A stretch of 64,000 nt of DNA from Pseudomonas koreensis (GCF_012986595.1 NZ_JAAQYM010000001.1:372001-436000), one strand, 5' to 3'. Counted from the stretch's first letter, positions 40,213-49,215 are shown. Notes: generated by a model not told the origin, from the sequence alone. Numbers and translations are program-made.

Positions 40213-40611
40213 TTACCAGCGACCGCCTCGCCCGCCGTGGTCACCCCGGTTGCCGTGATGATCACGCCCGCCCCGGTCGCGGTCCCAGCCGCCACCGCGG
40301 TGACCGTCCCAACGCCCGCGATCGTTGTCGTGCCAACGGCGGCTCTCGTAGTAGCGCGGCGCTGGCTGGTAGTAACGTGGCGCCGAATAATAACGCGGGG
40401 CCGGTTGGTAGTAGCGCGGAGCCGCCTGATAGTAGCGCGGAGCCGAGTAGTAGGTGCTGCCACCGCTGTAGTAAGTGCCGCCAGTGTTGTAGTAAGCCGG
40501 TGCGGGTGAGGTGTAGACCTCCGAGCTGTAATAACTGTCTGCGTAGGAGTAGGGAGCGCAACCGGCAACGGAAAACATCATCGCAGCAAGTAGAAGAATT
40601 CGTCGATACAT
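40213..40611 (-). CDS. Tyr/Pro- and Gly/Arg-rich lipoprotein
   Basis: This 132-residue protein starts at ATG 40611 behind GGAGGCC and has a lipoprotein signal MYRRILLLAAMMFSVAGC (Cys18). The mature part is low in complexity: repeated units APRYYQPAPRYY and SAPRYY (about residues 50-90), then a Gly/Arg/Asp tail (GGGWDRDRGGRDHHGNRG). No domain is recognised. Together with the next gene it forms a tandem of Tyr-rich lipoproteins with the same leader. A surface or envelope-stress role can only be guessed. Confidence 0.75.
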   Translation of the reverse strand: MYRRILLLAAMMFSVAGCAPYSYADSYYSSEVYTSPAPAYYNTGGTYYSGGSTYYSAPRYYQAAPRYYQPAPRYYSAPRYYQPAPRYYESRRWHDNDRGRWDGHRGGGWDRDRGGRDHHGNRGDHGGRGGRW

Positions 40612-40790
40612 GGCGGCCTCCTGGACCGCGGGTAGCCGCACCAGCGACGCTGGCAGGCATCAGTCGTTTATTCGGTGACTGACGAAATATCTGACAGCGT
40701 TTTCCGAATCTGGTGCGTTTCCGTAACAAGTTGAAACAAGTGATTAATGAAATCCTGTTCATTTGGAAAACACTGTCATTCAGCCGCTGC

Positions 40791-41054
40791 CTAGCGGTGA
40801 CCACCGTGATAGCCGCCGCCGTGGTAACCGCGCCCATAGCCGCCGCGATAGCCATAGCCACCGTAGTAATAACGGCCTCCTCCGTAGTAACGCGGTCCGT
40901 AATAACCGCCGTAGTAATACGGCGAGTAATAGCCGGGATAGTAGTAAGTGGCGGGGTAAGCATCGTAAGGACCGGCGTAGTAATAACAACCGGACAAGCC
41001 CAGGCCGAGCACCGCCCCCAGCAGCACTCGACGCAACAGTTTAAACGTATGCAT
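40791..41054 (-). CDS. Tyr/Gly-rich lipoprotein
   Basis: This 87-residue protein has a lipoprotein signal MHTFKLLRRVLLGAVLGLGLSGC (Cys23) and a mature region of almost pure Tyr, Gly and Pro with Arg (YYYPGYYSPYYYGGYYG, then RGGYGRGYHGGGYHGGHR). It starts behind CAGGAGGCCGTC. It is probably related to the downstream lipoprotein by composition and leader, though the repeats differ. A longer antisense-frame reading over both genes is a shadow of the repetitive sequence. Confidence 0.75.
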   Translation of the reverse strand: MHTFKLLRRVLLGAVLGLGLSGCYYYAGPYDAYPATYYYPGYYSPYYYGGYYGPRYYGGGRYYYGGYGYRGGYGRGYHGGGYHGGHR

Positions 41055-41293
41055 GACGGCCTCCTGAAAGACCCACGGCCGCAGCAGGACAGCGCGGCCG
41101 ACAAGGTTTTGACTGTCAGGCCCGGGGCAAGTGCCGGACTCGGGCAGGCTTCAGATCAGCGGTGTTGCTCCTCCTGCGGGAATGACACCTCAAGGGGAAT
41201 TCAGGAACGACCATTCGCGCCGCGCATGAAGCAGTTATTTCCCGGCAGTGCCATTAGAATGCTGCCATCGGGTCAATGCCAACGGAAACGTCT

Positions 41294-42781
41294 ATGCCGC
41301 ACAGATCTGCGCTGTACTCGCAACGCTCCCTGGTCCTGACACTGGTCGCGCTGCTCGGCGCCGGCTTCCTCGCCACCTCGCTGCTCAGCTACTACGCCTC
41401 CCGGGCGTCGATCCGCGACAGCATCGTCAACACCGAACTGCCGCTGACATCCGACACGGTCTATTCGGAAATCCAGAAAGACCTGGTCCGACCGATCCTG
41501 ATTTCCTCGATGATGTCCCGCGACACCTTCATGCGTGACTGGGTGGTGAACGGCGAAAAAGACCCGTTGCAGATGACCCGCTATCTGAACGAGGTGATGA
41601 CCCATTACGGCGCTTACACCGCGTTCTTCGTCTCCAACAGCAGCCACACCTACTATCACGCCAAGGGCGTGCTCAAGCAGGTCAAGATCGATGAGCCGCG
41701 CGACGCCTGGTACTTTCGCGTACGCGACATGAAAGACCCGTACGAGATCAACGTCGACCCGGACCTGGCCAACAAGGACAACCTGACGTTCTTCATCAAC
41801 TACAAGGTCTATGACTACGACAACCGCTTCATCGGCGCCGCCGGCGTGGGCCTGACGGTGGACGCCGTGATCAAACTGATCGACAAGTACCAGCAGCGCT
41901 ATCAACGCAGCGTGTATTTCGTCGACACCTTCGGCCGACTGGTACTGACCGGTGCCGAGGGCGGGCCGCAAGGCGCGCATATCGGTCAGAGCCTCGGCGA
42001 GCTCGATAGCATGAAAGGTCTGGTCAGCCAGTTACCCAAACCGCACAGTGGCAGCTACGAATATTCCGCCCACGGTCAGGGGCATTTCCTTAACGTACGG
42101 TTTATTCCGGAGTTGAACTGGTACCTGTTCGTCGACAAGCGCGAGGACGGTGCGCTGAGTGACATCCGCCAGTCGCTGTATCTCAATCTGCTGATCTGTC
42201 TGCTAGTGACCCTGGGCGTACTGGCCCTGCTCAACCGGGTGATCCGCCGTTACCAGCGCAAGATCCAGGCGCAGGCGACCCTCGACAGTCTTACCGAATT
42301 GCCCAATCGCCGTGGCTTCGACCTGCTCGCCGCACAAGCCCTGCACGAAGCGCAACGCGAGCCCAAGCCGCTGACTGCGCTGCTGCTCGATCTGGATCAC
42401 TTCAAGAACTTGAACGATACCTACGGACACCTGGCCGGTGATCAGGTGCTGATCGGTTTCGCCCGCGACCTGCAGAGTTGCCTGCGCCATTCCGACATCG
42501 TCTGCCGCTGGGGCGGTGAGGAATTTATCGTGTTGCTGAAGGACACCGACGGCGACACCGGTCAGAAGATTGCCGAGAAGATCCGCCAACACGTCGAACA
42601 ACAGGAATATGCCTACGATGGTCACCGCCTGAGTCTGACCGTGAGCATCGGCGCCACCACCCTGCAAGCGGATGACACCTTGCACACGCTACTGTCCCGG
42701 GCCGATCATGCGATGTACCGGGCCAAGCAAACTGGCCGTAACCGCACCTGCGTGGAAATGCCTCACTCGACTTATGCCTGA
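41294..42781 (+). CDS. Membrane diguanylate cyclase with periplasmic sensor
   Basis: This 495-residue protein (from ATG 41294) makes c-di-GMP. A membrane span lies at residues 13-34, followed by a 250-residue periplasmic dCache-like sensor with YYHAKGVLKQVKIDEPRDAWYFRV, FFINYKVYDYDNRFIGAAGVGLTVDAV, a second span near 300-318, and a GGDEF domain. The active motif is GGEEF (RWGGEEFIVLL) with a DLDHFKNLNDTYGH metal site. No RxxD inhibitory site was found just before the motif. An ATG 18 bases upstream is an alternative start. The next gene overlaps by 8 bases. Confidence 0.92.
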   Translation: MPHRSALYSQRSLVLTLVALLGAGFLATSLLSYYASRASIRDSIVNTELPLTSDTVYSEIQKDLVRPILISSMMSRDTFMRDWVVNGEKDPLQMTRYLNEVMTHYGAYTAFFVSNSSHTYYHAKGVLKQVKIDEPRDAWYFRVRDMKDPYEINVDPDLANKDNLTFFINYKVYDYDNRFIGAAGVGLTVDAVIKLIDKYQQRYQRSVYFVDTFGRLVLTGAEGGPQGAHIGQSLGELDSMKGLVSQLPKPHSGSYEYSAHGQGHFLNVRFIPELNWYLFVDKREDGALSDIRQSLYLNLLICLLVTLGVLALLNRVIRRYQRKIQAQATLDSLTELPNRRGFDLLAAQALHEAQREPKPLTALLLDLDHFKNLNDTYGHLAGDQVLIGFARDLQSCLRHSDIVCRWGGEEFIVLLKDTDGDTGQKIAEKIRQHVEQQEYAYDGHRLSLTVSIGATTLQADDTLHTLLSRADHAMYRAKQTGRNRTCVEMPHSTYA

Positions 42782-43004
42782 TTCCGACGTTAAACCCGAC
42801 CTCTGCCCGGCCTGCGGCGCCCGCAACGACTGCAGCCTGGCCGACCCGCGCACCGCCGACCGGGCCTGCTGGTGCTACGGCGTGAGCATCGATCCGGCGG
42901 TGCTCGAAGCGCTGCCGGCGGCGCTGCGCGACAAGTCCTGCCTGTGCCCGCGCTGCGCTCAGGTCGAGGCGCAACTGCAAGCAGCGGCGCGGCCGATCCC
43001 GTAA
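42774..43004 (+). CDS. Cysteine-rich CWC family protein
   Basis: This 76-residue protein matches the cysteine-rich CWC family: CPACGARNDCSLADPRTADRACWCYGVSI, then CLCPRCAQVEAQ. The eight cysteines suggest zinc binding. The ATG lies in the last codons of the cyclase gene, so the two are translationally coupled. Function is unknown. An in-frame reading starting further upstream is a shadow of the cyclase gene. Confidence 0.85.
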   Translation: MPDSDVKPDLCPACGARNDCSLADPRTADRACWCYGVSIDPAVLEALPAALRDKSCLCPRCAQVEAQLQAAARPIP

Positions 43005-43037
43005 GATGCGCGCCCCGTCTTCCATCGAAACCTGAAC

Positions 43038-43730
43038 ATGCGCGTTGATCGTTTCCTCAGCAACCTGCCCCGCTACAACCGTCAGCAGGTTCGCCTGTTG
43101 CTGGTGGAAAAGCGCGTGCGGATTGACGGAAAAGTCGTCAGCGACCCGCACAGCGAAGTGCTGGAATTCAGCCGCGTCGAAGTCGACGAAGAAATCCTGC
43201 AGCGCGGTAAACCGGCGCGCTACTTCATGCTGCACAAGCCGCCGGGGTGCGTCAGCGCTACCCGCGATCCACAACACCCGACCGTCCTCGATCTGATCGA
43301 TGAACCGGACAAGGACGACTTGCACATCGCCGGGCGCCTGGATTTCAACACCACCGGGCTGATGCTGATTACCAACGATGGCGGCTGGTCACGACGCCTG
43401 ACCCAACCGCAGACCAAACTGCCGAAGGTCTATTACGTCGAGACCGAACAGACGATCGGCCCGGAGTATGCGCTCACGTTTGCCGAGGGCATCTACTTCG
43501 CCTTCGAAGACCTGACCACGCAACCGGCGCAGCTCGAAGTGCTCGGCCCGAAAGCGGCGCGCCTGAGCATCGTCGAAGGCCGCTACCATCAGGTGAAGCG
43601 CATGTTCGGCCACTTCAACAATAAAGTACTGCGCCTGCACCGCGAATCCATGGGGCCGCTGCAGCTCGATGACGCGCTAAAACCGGGCGAGTACCGCGCT
43701 TTGCGCACCGAAGAGATTCATTTGTTCTAA
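43038..43730 (+). CDS. rsuA: 16S rRNA pseudouridine(516) synthase
   Basis: RsuA makes pseudouridine 516 in 16S rRNA. The 230-residue protein has an N-terminal S4 domain (MRVDRFLSNL, then LLLVEKRVRIDG) and a catalytic domain with Asp102 in HIAGRLDFNTTGLMLITNDG and the C-terminal EGRYHQVKRMFGHFNNKV motif. It starts 33 bases after the CWC gene and could be on the same transcript. Confidence 0.95.
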   Translation: MRVDRFLSNLPRYNRQQVRLLLVEKRVRIDGKVVSDPHSEVLEFSRVEVDEEILQRGKPARYFMLHKPPGCVSATRDPQHPTVLDLIDEPDKDDLHIAGRLDFNTTGLMLITNDGGWSRRLTQPQTKLPKVYYVETEQTIGPEYALTFAEGIYFAFEDLTTQPAQLEVLGPKAARLSIVEGRYHQVKRMFGHFNNKVLRLHRESMGPLQLDDALKPGEYRALRTEEIHLF

Positions 43731-44046
43731 GCCGGCGACCGCTCAGCAGAAGTTGTCGAACAATTTACCAACGGCACTTGCGCGATCCCTCTCCCACTGC
43801 TTGAATCAGGACGTCGGCCAAATTGTGACCGATGAGTCACACCATACCTCTAAGAAACTTTTTGCCGGTCGTCAGCCCCTTGGGCTGCGCCTCAGCCGGC
43901 AAACTGCCCGCCAATAACAACACCCGTCGACCGCAGTCATGGATCGACATGGGCCAAGCACATTCCAGGCGTATGCCTACCTGTCACAAAGCTCGTGCAA
44001 TCTCTATTTGCGCGCATACCCGCTTGCTTGCCAGGAGTCTTATGAC
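43731..44046. promoter_or_regulatory. rsuA-phaG intergenic region
   Basis: These 316 bases carry no convincing gene and no terminator hairpin after rsuA that could be assigned. A plus-strand frame extends the phaG frame upstream to 43939 but lacks a ribosome site. The region probably holds the phaG promoter; no hexamers were recognised with confidence. Confidence 0.4.
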
Positions 44047-44931
44047 ATGAGGCCAGAAATCGCTGTGCTGGATATACAGGGTCAGTATCGGGTTTACACG
44101 GAGTTCTATCGCGCAGACGCCGCAGAGAAGACCATCATCCTGGTCAACGGCTCGATGGCCACGACTGCGTCGTTTGCACAGACTGTGAAAAACCTGCACC
44201 CGCAATTCAACGTGGTCTGCTACGACCAGCCCTACGCGGGCAGATCAAAGATCCACAACCGTCACGAGAAACATCTGACGAAGGAAGTCGAAGGGCAGAT
44301 TCTGCTGGAGCTGATCGACCACTTCGGCGCCGAGCATGTGCTGTCGTTTTCCTGGGGCGGTGCGGCCACCTTGGTTGCCCTGTCCCACCAGCCGCGGCGC
44401 ATCGAAAAAGCCGTGATCAGCTCGTTCTCGCCGGTGATCAACGCGCACATGCTTGATTATCTGGAGCGCGGTGTCGATTACCTCGGCCAGCGCGACGGTG
44501 ACCGCGTCGGGCATCTGGTCAACAACACCATCGGCAAACACCTGCCGTCACTGTTCAAGCGCTTCAACTACCGCCACGTCAGCAGCCTGGCCGAGCACGA
44601 ATACGGGCAGATGCACTTTCACATCAACGATGTGCTGCACAGCGATCGCCAGTGCTACCTGAATGCGGCGAAGAAGATCAACGTGCCGGTGCTGTTCCTT
44701 AACGGCGAATGGGATGAATACACTGCCGCCGAAGACGCCCGGATATTCGGTAACCACGTGGCGCAGAGCACCTTCACCACACTGCAGGCCACCGGGCACT
44801 TTCTCGACATGGAGCACAAGGCTGCATGCCGCGATAGCCAGACCGCCCTGCTCGGTTTCCTGAAACCGTCCCAGCAGTCGAGTCGAACGCGTTACTCGTT
44901 CGTTCAGGAACACCATGCACTGGCGATTTGA
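44047..44931 (+). CDS. phaG: 3-hydroxyacyl-ACP transacylase PhaG (RhlA-like)
   Basis: PhaG takes 3-hydroxyacyl groups from fatty-acid synthesis into medium-chain polyhydroxyalkanoate precursors. The 294-residue alpha/beta-hydrolase begins MRPEIAVLDIQGQYRVYTEF, has the nucleophile elbow SFSWGGAATL with Ser102, an acid in NGEWDEYTAAEDAR and the histidine in ATGHFLDMEH. HLPSLFKRFNYRHVSSL is shared by PhaG and RhlA. No rhlB follows, which favours PhaG over rhamnolipid synthesis. ATG 44047 marks the family start. Confidence 0.93.
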   Translation: MRPEIAVLDIQGQYRVYTEFYRADAAEKTIILVNGSMATTASFAQTVKNLHPQFNVVCYDQPYAGRSKIHNRHEKHLTKEVEGQILLELIDHFGAEHVLSFSWGGAATLVALSHQPRRIEKAVISSFSPVINAHMLDYLERGVDYLGQRDGDRVGHLVNNTIGKHLPSLFKRFNYRHVSSLAEHEYGQMHFHINDVLHSDRQCYLNAAKKINVPVLFLNGEWDEYTAAEDARIFGNHVAQSTFTTLQATGHFLDMEHKAACRDSQTALLGFLKPSQQSSRTRYSFVQEHHALAI

Positions 44932-45088
44932 AAAAGCGTCGTCGCGCGCGAGTCGGCAGGCTCGAACATCAACGTATCGCCCCTGCCCGACTCGCCCGCG
45001 AGTGACCGTTTTCAAAGTTGTAACGCACTGCGTGCAAAAGAAAACTTCAAATCCGCGCCCGACTCTGGTACAAAGTCAGCCGCTTTGA

Positions 45089-45162
45089 GCGGGTATAGTT
45101 TAGTGGCAAAACGAAAGCTTCCCAAGCTTTAGTTGAGGGTTCGATTCCCTCTACCCGCTCCA
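45089..45162 (+). tRNA. tRNA-Gly(CCC)
   Basis: The 74-base sequence has acceptor stem GCGGGTA / TACCCGC, an anticodon loop TTCCCAA (anticodon CCC) on stem AAAGC/GCTTT, T-loop GGTTCGATTCC and encoded CCA. A terminator follows at 45210. Confidence 0.97.
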
Positions 45163-45209
45163 CTCAATTGGGTCTCACGTCGCGGTTAAGACGGGGGATG
45201 CAGGAACAG

Positions 45210-45239
45210 AAAAAACCGGCCTACAGGGCCGGTTTTTTT
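45210..45239 (+). terminator. tRNA-Gly terminator
   Basis: AAAAAACCGGCC-TACA-GGGCCGGTTTTTTT forms a strong hairpin with a seven-T run 48 bases after the tRNA. Confidence 0.9.
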
Positions 45240-45588
45240 GTGTCTGGGATTTACCATATCGGCTCGTAAAGACCAGCAACATACCCATCCTCCCGACCCC
45301 ACGCCCCGCCTGGACTGGTTCTTGACCCCAAGCCGAACAAAAGACGATGACCGTTTGGTGGTTATAGTGTTGATCAAAAAAGAAAAGCCGCTCGGGGTTT
45401 CTGGCTTCGGCAGCGTTGAAGGTTTTGCAGCAAGGTTGAATGCAAATCCGTCTCTCCGCTAGCATTTCCCCATCACCCACCACCCTCCCCCTGCGCGGCC
45501 ATCGACGAATACGCGTTTTCACTTTCGAGGGACTCCATGGCGCGGCCCCTGTGCCGCTGATCACCGAACTCCAAAGAGCACTTCCTCC
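45240..45588. other. Intergenic stretch without recognised features
   Basis: These 349 bases between the tRNA-Gly terminator and the methyltransferase gene contain no convincing gene, repeat or hairpin. The promoter of the methyltransferase should lie here. Confidence 0.4.
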
Positions 45589-46317
45589 ATGACGCAAAAC
45601 ATTTACGACGATCCGGAATTTTTCCAGGGTTACAGCCAGATGAACCGCTCCATCGGCGGCCTCGATGCCGCGCCGGAGTGGCCGGCGCTCAAGGCGTTGC
45701 TGCCAGCGATGCACGACTTGAATGTGGTCGACCTCGGTTGCGGCTATGGCTGGTTCAGCCGCTGGGCCAGTGAACACGGCGCCGCCCATGTGCTGGGCCT
45801 GGATGTCTCGGAAAAGATGCTGGAGCGGGCCCGCGAAACCACCACGGCGGCGAACATCCGCTACGAACGCGCCGATCTTGAGCATCTCGACTTGCCGGCC
45901 TGCAGCTTCGATCTGGCCTACAGCTCGCTGGCGCTGCACTACATCAAGAATCTGCCGGGGCTGTTCGCTCATCTGTACGCGGCGCTGAAACCCGGTTCGC
46001 ACTTTGTGTTTTCCATTGAGCATCCGATCTTCATGGCCCCGCGCAACCCGGGCTGGCTGATCGACAGTGACGGTCGCAAGCACTGGCCGCTGGACAGTTA
46101 TCAGTTGGAGGGTGAGCGCGTGACGAACTGGCTGGCTGAAGGGGTGATCAAGCAGCACCGCACGATGGGCACGCTGCTGAATTCACTGATTGGCGCTGGC
46201 TTCACTATTCGCCACATCAATGAATGGGGGCCGAGCGATGCAGAGGTGGCCGCGCAACCGGCGCTGGCTGAAGAGCGAGAGCGGCCGATGATGATGTTGG
46301 TGGCGGTGCAGCGCTAA
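45589..46317 (+). CDS. Class I SAM-dependent methyltransferase
   Basis: This 242-residue protein has the Rossmann-fold SAM site VVDLGCGYGWFSRWASE (motif I, near residues 44-60), LGLDVSEKML, and YSSLALHYIKNLPGLF. It resembles the UbiE/BioC-like small-molecule methyltransferases widespread in Pseudomonas; the FSIEHPIFMAPRNPGW segment is typical of that group. The substrate is unknown. It stands alone between the tRNA and a repeat. Confidence 0.88.
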   Translation: MTQNIYDDPEFFQGYSQMNRSIGGLDAAPEWPALKALLPAMHDLNVVDLGCGYGWFSRWASEHGAAHVLGLDVSEKMLERARETTTAANIRYERADLEHLDLPACSFDLAYSSLALHYIKNLPGLFAHLYAALKPGSHFVFSIEHPIFMAPRNPGWLIDSDGRKHWPLDSYQLEGERVTNWLAEGVIKQHRTMGTLLNSLIGAGFTIRHINEWGPSDAEVAAQPALAEERERPMMMLVAVQR

Positions 46318-46334
46318 ATCGCGGCAGATGCATT

Positions 46335-46426
46335 GTGGCAAGGGAGCTTGCTCCCGCTGGGGTGCGAAGTGCCCCATAGAGCCAGGGCCTGCTGCGCAGT
46401 CCAGCGGGAGCAAGCTTCCTCGCCAC
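46335..46426. repeat. Paired 'gagggagcttgctccc' repeat
   Basis: Inverted copies (GTGGCAAGGGAGCTTGCTCC and GGAGCAAGCTTCCTCGCCAC), each with one base changed, separate the two convergent methyltransferase genes. Confidence 0.88.
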
Positions 46427-46443
46427 GGGATGGGTGTTTGCCT

Positions 46444-47214
46444 TTAGCGAGTCGCGACGATAAATAGCCGTGGAAACGGCAACAACACCGAACCATCGGC
46501 CAGCGCCGGATAAGCCTCGGCAACGGCCGCCAGATACTGCGCCAGAAATTGCACCCGCTCCTCTTCACTCAGCGGGTTCAAAAACGGAATCAGGCCACTG
46601 CCCTTGAACCACTCCACCACCCCCGCCGCACCACTGGCCAGTGGATGATGATAGGTGGTGCGCCAGACATCGACCCGCGAACAGTGCGGGCGCAACATCG
46701 AGAAGTAATCGCTGGCACTCGCCATCTCGGTCCGTTGCCCGGCGGCACCTGCCAGCTTGGCGGCCCATGGGCCGTTGGCAGCGACTTCGCGCATCAGTCG
46801 ATGGGAAGGCTCGTTGAGGTTGTCCGGCATCTGGATCGCCAGACTGCCGCCGGGGGACAGCTTGCCGGCCAGCGTCGGCAGCAGCGTCGCGTGATCCGGC
46901 AGCCACTGCAGCACGGCGTTGGCGAAGATCACATCGAATGGACCGGCATCAGCCCAACGGTCGATCTCGGCCACTTCAAACTGTAAATGCGGCAGGCGCT
47001 TGCGTGCTGCGGCGATCATGTCCGGCGAGCTGTCCAGCCCCGTGACCGTCGCCTCCGGAAAACGCTGCATCAGCAACTCCGTCGAGTTCCCGGGACCACA
47101 ACCGATATCAACCACCGTGTGCGCCTGAGCGGTGGGAATCGCCGCCAACAAATCTCGGGCCGGACGGGTGCGTTCATCTTCGAAAGCGACGTATTGCTTG
47201 GCGGACCAACTCAT
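46444..47214 (-). CDS. tam: Trans-aconitate 2-methyltransferase
   Basis: Tam methylates trans-aconitate, a by-product that inhibits aconitase. The 256-residue protein has SAM motif [15 protein letters not shown] (near residues 35-49), [16 protein letters not shown], and [16 protein letters not shown]. The ending [11 protein letters not shown] matches Tam. ATG 47214 follows AGGAG; an upstream extension adds seven residues. It is convergent with the preceding methyltransferase gene. Confidence 0.92.
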   Translation of the reverse strand: MSWSAKQYVAFEDERTRPARDLLAAIPTAQAHTVVDIGCGPGNSTELLMQRFPEATVTGLDSSPDMIAAARKRLPHLQFEVAEIDRWADAGPFDVIFANAVLQWLPDHATLLPTLAGKLSPGGSLAIQMPDNLNEPSHRLMREVAANGPWAAKLAGAAGQRTEMASASDYFSMLRPHCSRVDVWRTTYHHPLASGAAGVVEWFKGSGLIPFLNPLSEEERVQFLAQYLAAVAEAYPALADGSVLLPFPRLFIVATR

Positions 47215-47333
47215 TGCGTTCTCCTGTCGAGGCATGGCAGTAATTCGTCACCATACACGCAGCGCTGCGGGCAGTTCCAGAAAGGCTTATTGCAAGGGAT
47301 TTCCATGTTTGGAATCGCACTAAAAAAATAAAA

Positions 47334-47356
47334 AAACCGGCCTTAAGAGCCGGTTT
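47334..47356 (-). terminator. Terminator of the HsdR-N-like gene
   Basis: AAACCGGC-CTTAAGA-GCCGGTTT hairpin followed on the minus strand by T7-A-T7, directly after the nuclease-like gene. Confidence 0.85.
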
Positions 47357-47361
47357 ATTAA

Positions 47362-48447
47362 TCAATCGTAGTACCCGACGGTCTTTTTTAGGTGATCTGA
47401 AAATTCGTATATCTCATCAACTGAGTTTATCGGGTGCCGCGTTTCATTTTTATCCTCATCAAAGATGCCGATGTACTTCTGGGAGCGATTGAAATGCAAT
47501 CGACAGATTGGCTTGCGATTGTTGTCGTCTAACAATATCCCGAAATAGCTCTGCGTATCACGCTGAACGATACGCTTGGCGTCTACAACAGACCGAACCA
47601 GCGCACGAACTATGTGGTAACCCTCAAGCTCTTCCAGTGTTGTTAACACTTTATCTTCCGACTCATCGCGCGCGTCTATCGGATCGGTCCCGACAGTAGC
47701 TGATGGTGAAGACGTCAGCACTGGCTGAATTACGCCACTCATCGCTGATTTGAGCCGATCATTAATCTGGTCATTTAAGAACTGTGCTACGGCTTTTCTG
47801 GTCAGCTCATGAAACTGTTCACGTACCTTTTGGGTAATTACCCCATCGTAGACACGTGATGCGAAAACCTTCACAAAATCATCATCAGGCTTGCTGACCT
47901 GAGCGGCTATCACCTTTTTGATTTGACTAACGTACTTCAGTTCTCCCGCCGCGCTGATGATTGAATCAACATCAAAAGCCGACTTCGTCAGTTTGATCAA
48001 CTCGGGAACCGAGTACTCGTCGATATCCAAAAGATCGAGCTCAAGAAACGGTTTCTCATCCATCTTGTTGGGCGCGTCCAGATCCGTAAAAAACTTGTAG
48101 ACTTGCCCGTTGGTAAGGATAGAGATGCGTGCGCTAGTAACGTGAAAGTAGCGAAAGAGCTGAGATGCGTGGTTGATGTGCAAGGGCTCACCGATTTTCT
48201 TGCACTCGATGAGTATTTGAACTTCGCCCTCTTTCATGATGGCGTAATCAATTTTCTCACCTTTCTTCGTACCGATGTCGCAGACAAACTCCGGCGTCAC
48301 CTCGGTTGGGTCAAACACGTCGTAACCTAGAACATTGCTTATGAAGGGCATGACAAACGCATTCTTTGTCGCCTCTTCAGTCTGGATTGCAGCGCTCTGC
48401 AATCGAACTTTAGCGGCTAGACTGGCTAATTTCTCGAAGAATTCCAT
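47362..48447 (-). CDS. Orphan HsdR-N-like PD-(D/E)XK nuclease domain protein
   Basis: This 361-residue protein has an N-terminal domain like the nuclease part of type I restriction subunit HsdR: IQTEEATKNAFVMPFISNVLGYDVFDPTEV, then the catalytic triad Asp67 (KIDYAI) and Glu81-x-Lys83 (LIECKK). The rest is not a helicase; it has LTNGQVYKFFTDLD and a C-terminal domain with YFGILLDDNNRKPICRLHFNRSQKYIGIFD. No methyltransferase or specificity gene is nearby. It is more AT-rich than its neighbours, suggesting transfer. It may be a stand-alone defence or DNA-processing nuclease. ATG 48447 follows AGAGGTCAC. Confidence 0.85.
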   Translation of the reverse strand: MEFFEKLASLAAKVRLQSAAIQTEEATKNAFVMPFISNVLGYDVFDPTEVTPEFVCDIGTKKGEKIDYAIMKEGEVQILIECKKIGEPLHINHASQLFRYFHVTSARISILTNGQVYKFFTDLDAPNKMDEKPFLELDLLDIDEYSVPELIKLTKSAFDVDSIISAAGELKYVSQIKKVIAAQVSKPDDDFVKVFASRVYDGVITQKVREQFHELTRKAVAQFLNDQINDRLKSAMSGVIQPVLTSSPSATVGTDPIDARDESEDKVLTTLEELEGYHIVRALVRSVVDAKRIVQRDTQSYFGILLDDNNRKPICRLHFNRSQKYIGIFDEDKNETRHPINSVDEIYEFSDHLKKTVGYYD

Positions 48448-48667
48448 GAGTGACCTCTGACTGGTTTCTATCCGTGCATTCGCATACTGGCGAATTGATT
48501 GCCAATTGATCCTAGACGCAAACCAGCACAAAGAAAGTTTTCTCCTGCAAAGCGCTTAGCCCTACCCCCAGCGATAACAATTTTCAGCAGCAATAGGCTT
48601 GCTCAGTCGAATTTTCGCAACGCCGTGACTGTCTGAACTTCAGGCAATCCCAATAAGGAACACGGCA

Positions 48668-49078
48668 ATGAAATTCGCGAAGATTTCCCAGACCCTCGCA
48701 TTGTGGGCCGGTAGCCCGAAAACCTTCATGGGCGCATTGATCCTGATTTTCCTGTGGGGACTGAGCGGGCCGATTTTTCACTTCAACGATACTTGGCAAC
48801 TGATCATCAACACCTCGACCACGATCATCACGTTTCTGATGGTGTTCCTGATCCAGAACACGCAGAACCGCGATACAGACATCCTGCACCTGAAGCTTGA
48901 TGAGTTATTGCGGGTGAACAAGGAAGCGCAGAACGCGATGCTCGGGCTGGAGTCGCTCGACCTCAAGCAACTGGAGGCGCTGCGCAAGCATTACCGCGGC
49001 CTCGGCGAAAACGAGGTGTTCGACCTCGATGGGCTGGCGCAAAAGAGCAAGCCGAAACAGGATTTGAATGACTGCTGA
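48668..49078 (+). CDS. Low-affinity iron permease family protein
   Basis: This 136-residue protein matches the low-affinity iron permease family: ALWAGSPKTFMGALILIFLWGLSGPIFHFNDTWQLIINTSTTIITFLMVFLIQNTQNRDT, then LHLKLDELL. Two membrane spans (about 20-38 and 47-65) and a charged C-terminal region are present. The family name comes from fungal Fet4; the bacterial role is unproven. It is a single-gene unit flanked by a repeat. Confidence 0.88.
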   Translation: MKFAKISQTLALWAGSPKTFMGALILIFLWGLSGPIFHFNDTWQLIINTSTTIITFLMVFLIQNTQNRDTDILHLKLDELLRVNKEAQNAMLGLESLDLKQLEALRKHYRGLGENEVFDLDGLAQKSKPKQDLNDC

Positions 49079-49103
49079 TAGCGTTGCTGGCAGGTCAACC
49101 TTT

Positions 49104-49193
49104 GTGGCGAGGGAGCCTGTTCCCGCTGGGTCGCGAAGCGGCCTATGAAAAAGGTCTGCTACGCAGCCCGGCGCGAGCAAGCTCCCTCGCCAC
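49104..49193. repeat. Paired 'gagggagcttgctccc' repeat
   Basis: Inverted, slightly diverged copies (GTGGCGAGGGAGCCTGTTCC / GCGAGCAAGCTCCCTCGCCAC) separate the convergent permease and DUF4142 genes. Confidence 0.85.
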
Positions 49194-49215
49194 AGGAAAC
49201 AGGTAACCCCGCGGG

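Noticed and set aside
40262..41104. 280-codon minus-strand frame spanning both Tyr-rich lipoproteins
   Set aside because: It reads the repetitive DNA in another frame; the two lipoprotein frames have signal peptides, lipoboxes and ribosome sites.
43939..44046. N-terminal extension of phaG
   Set aside because: The family start MRPEIAVLDIQ is at 44047 and the extension has no ribosome site or matching sequence.
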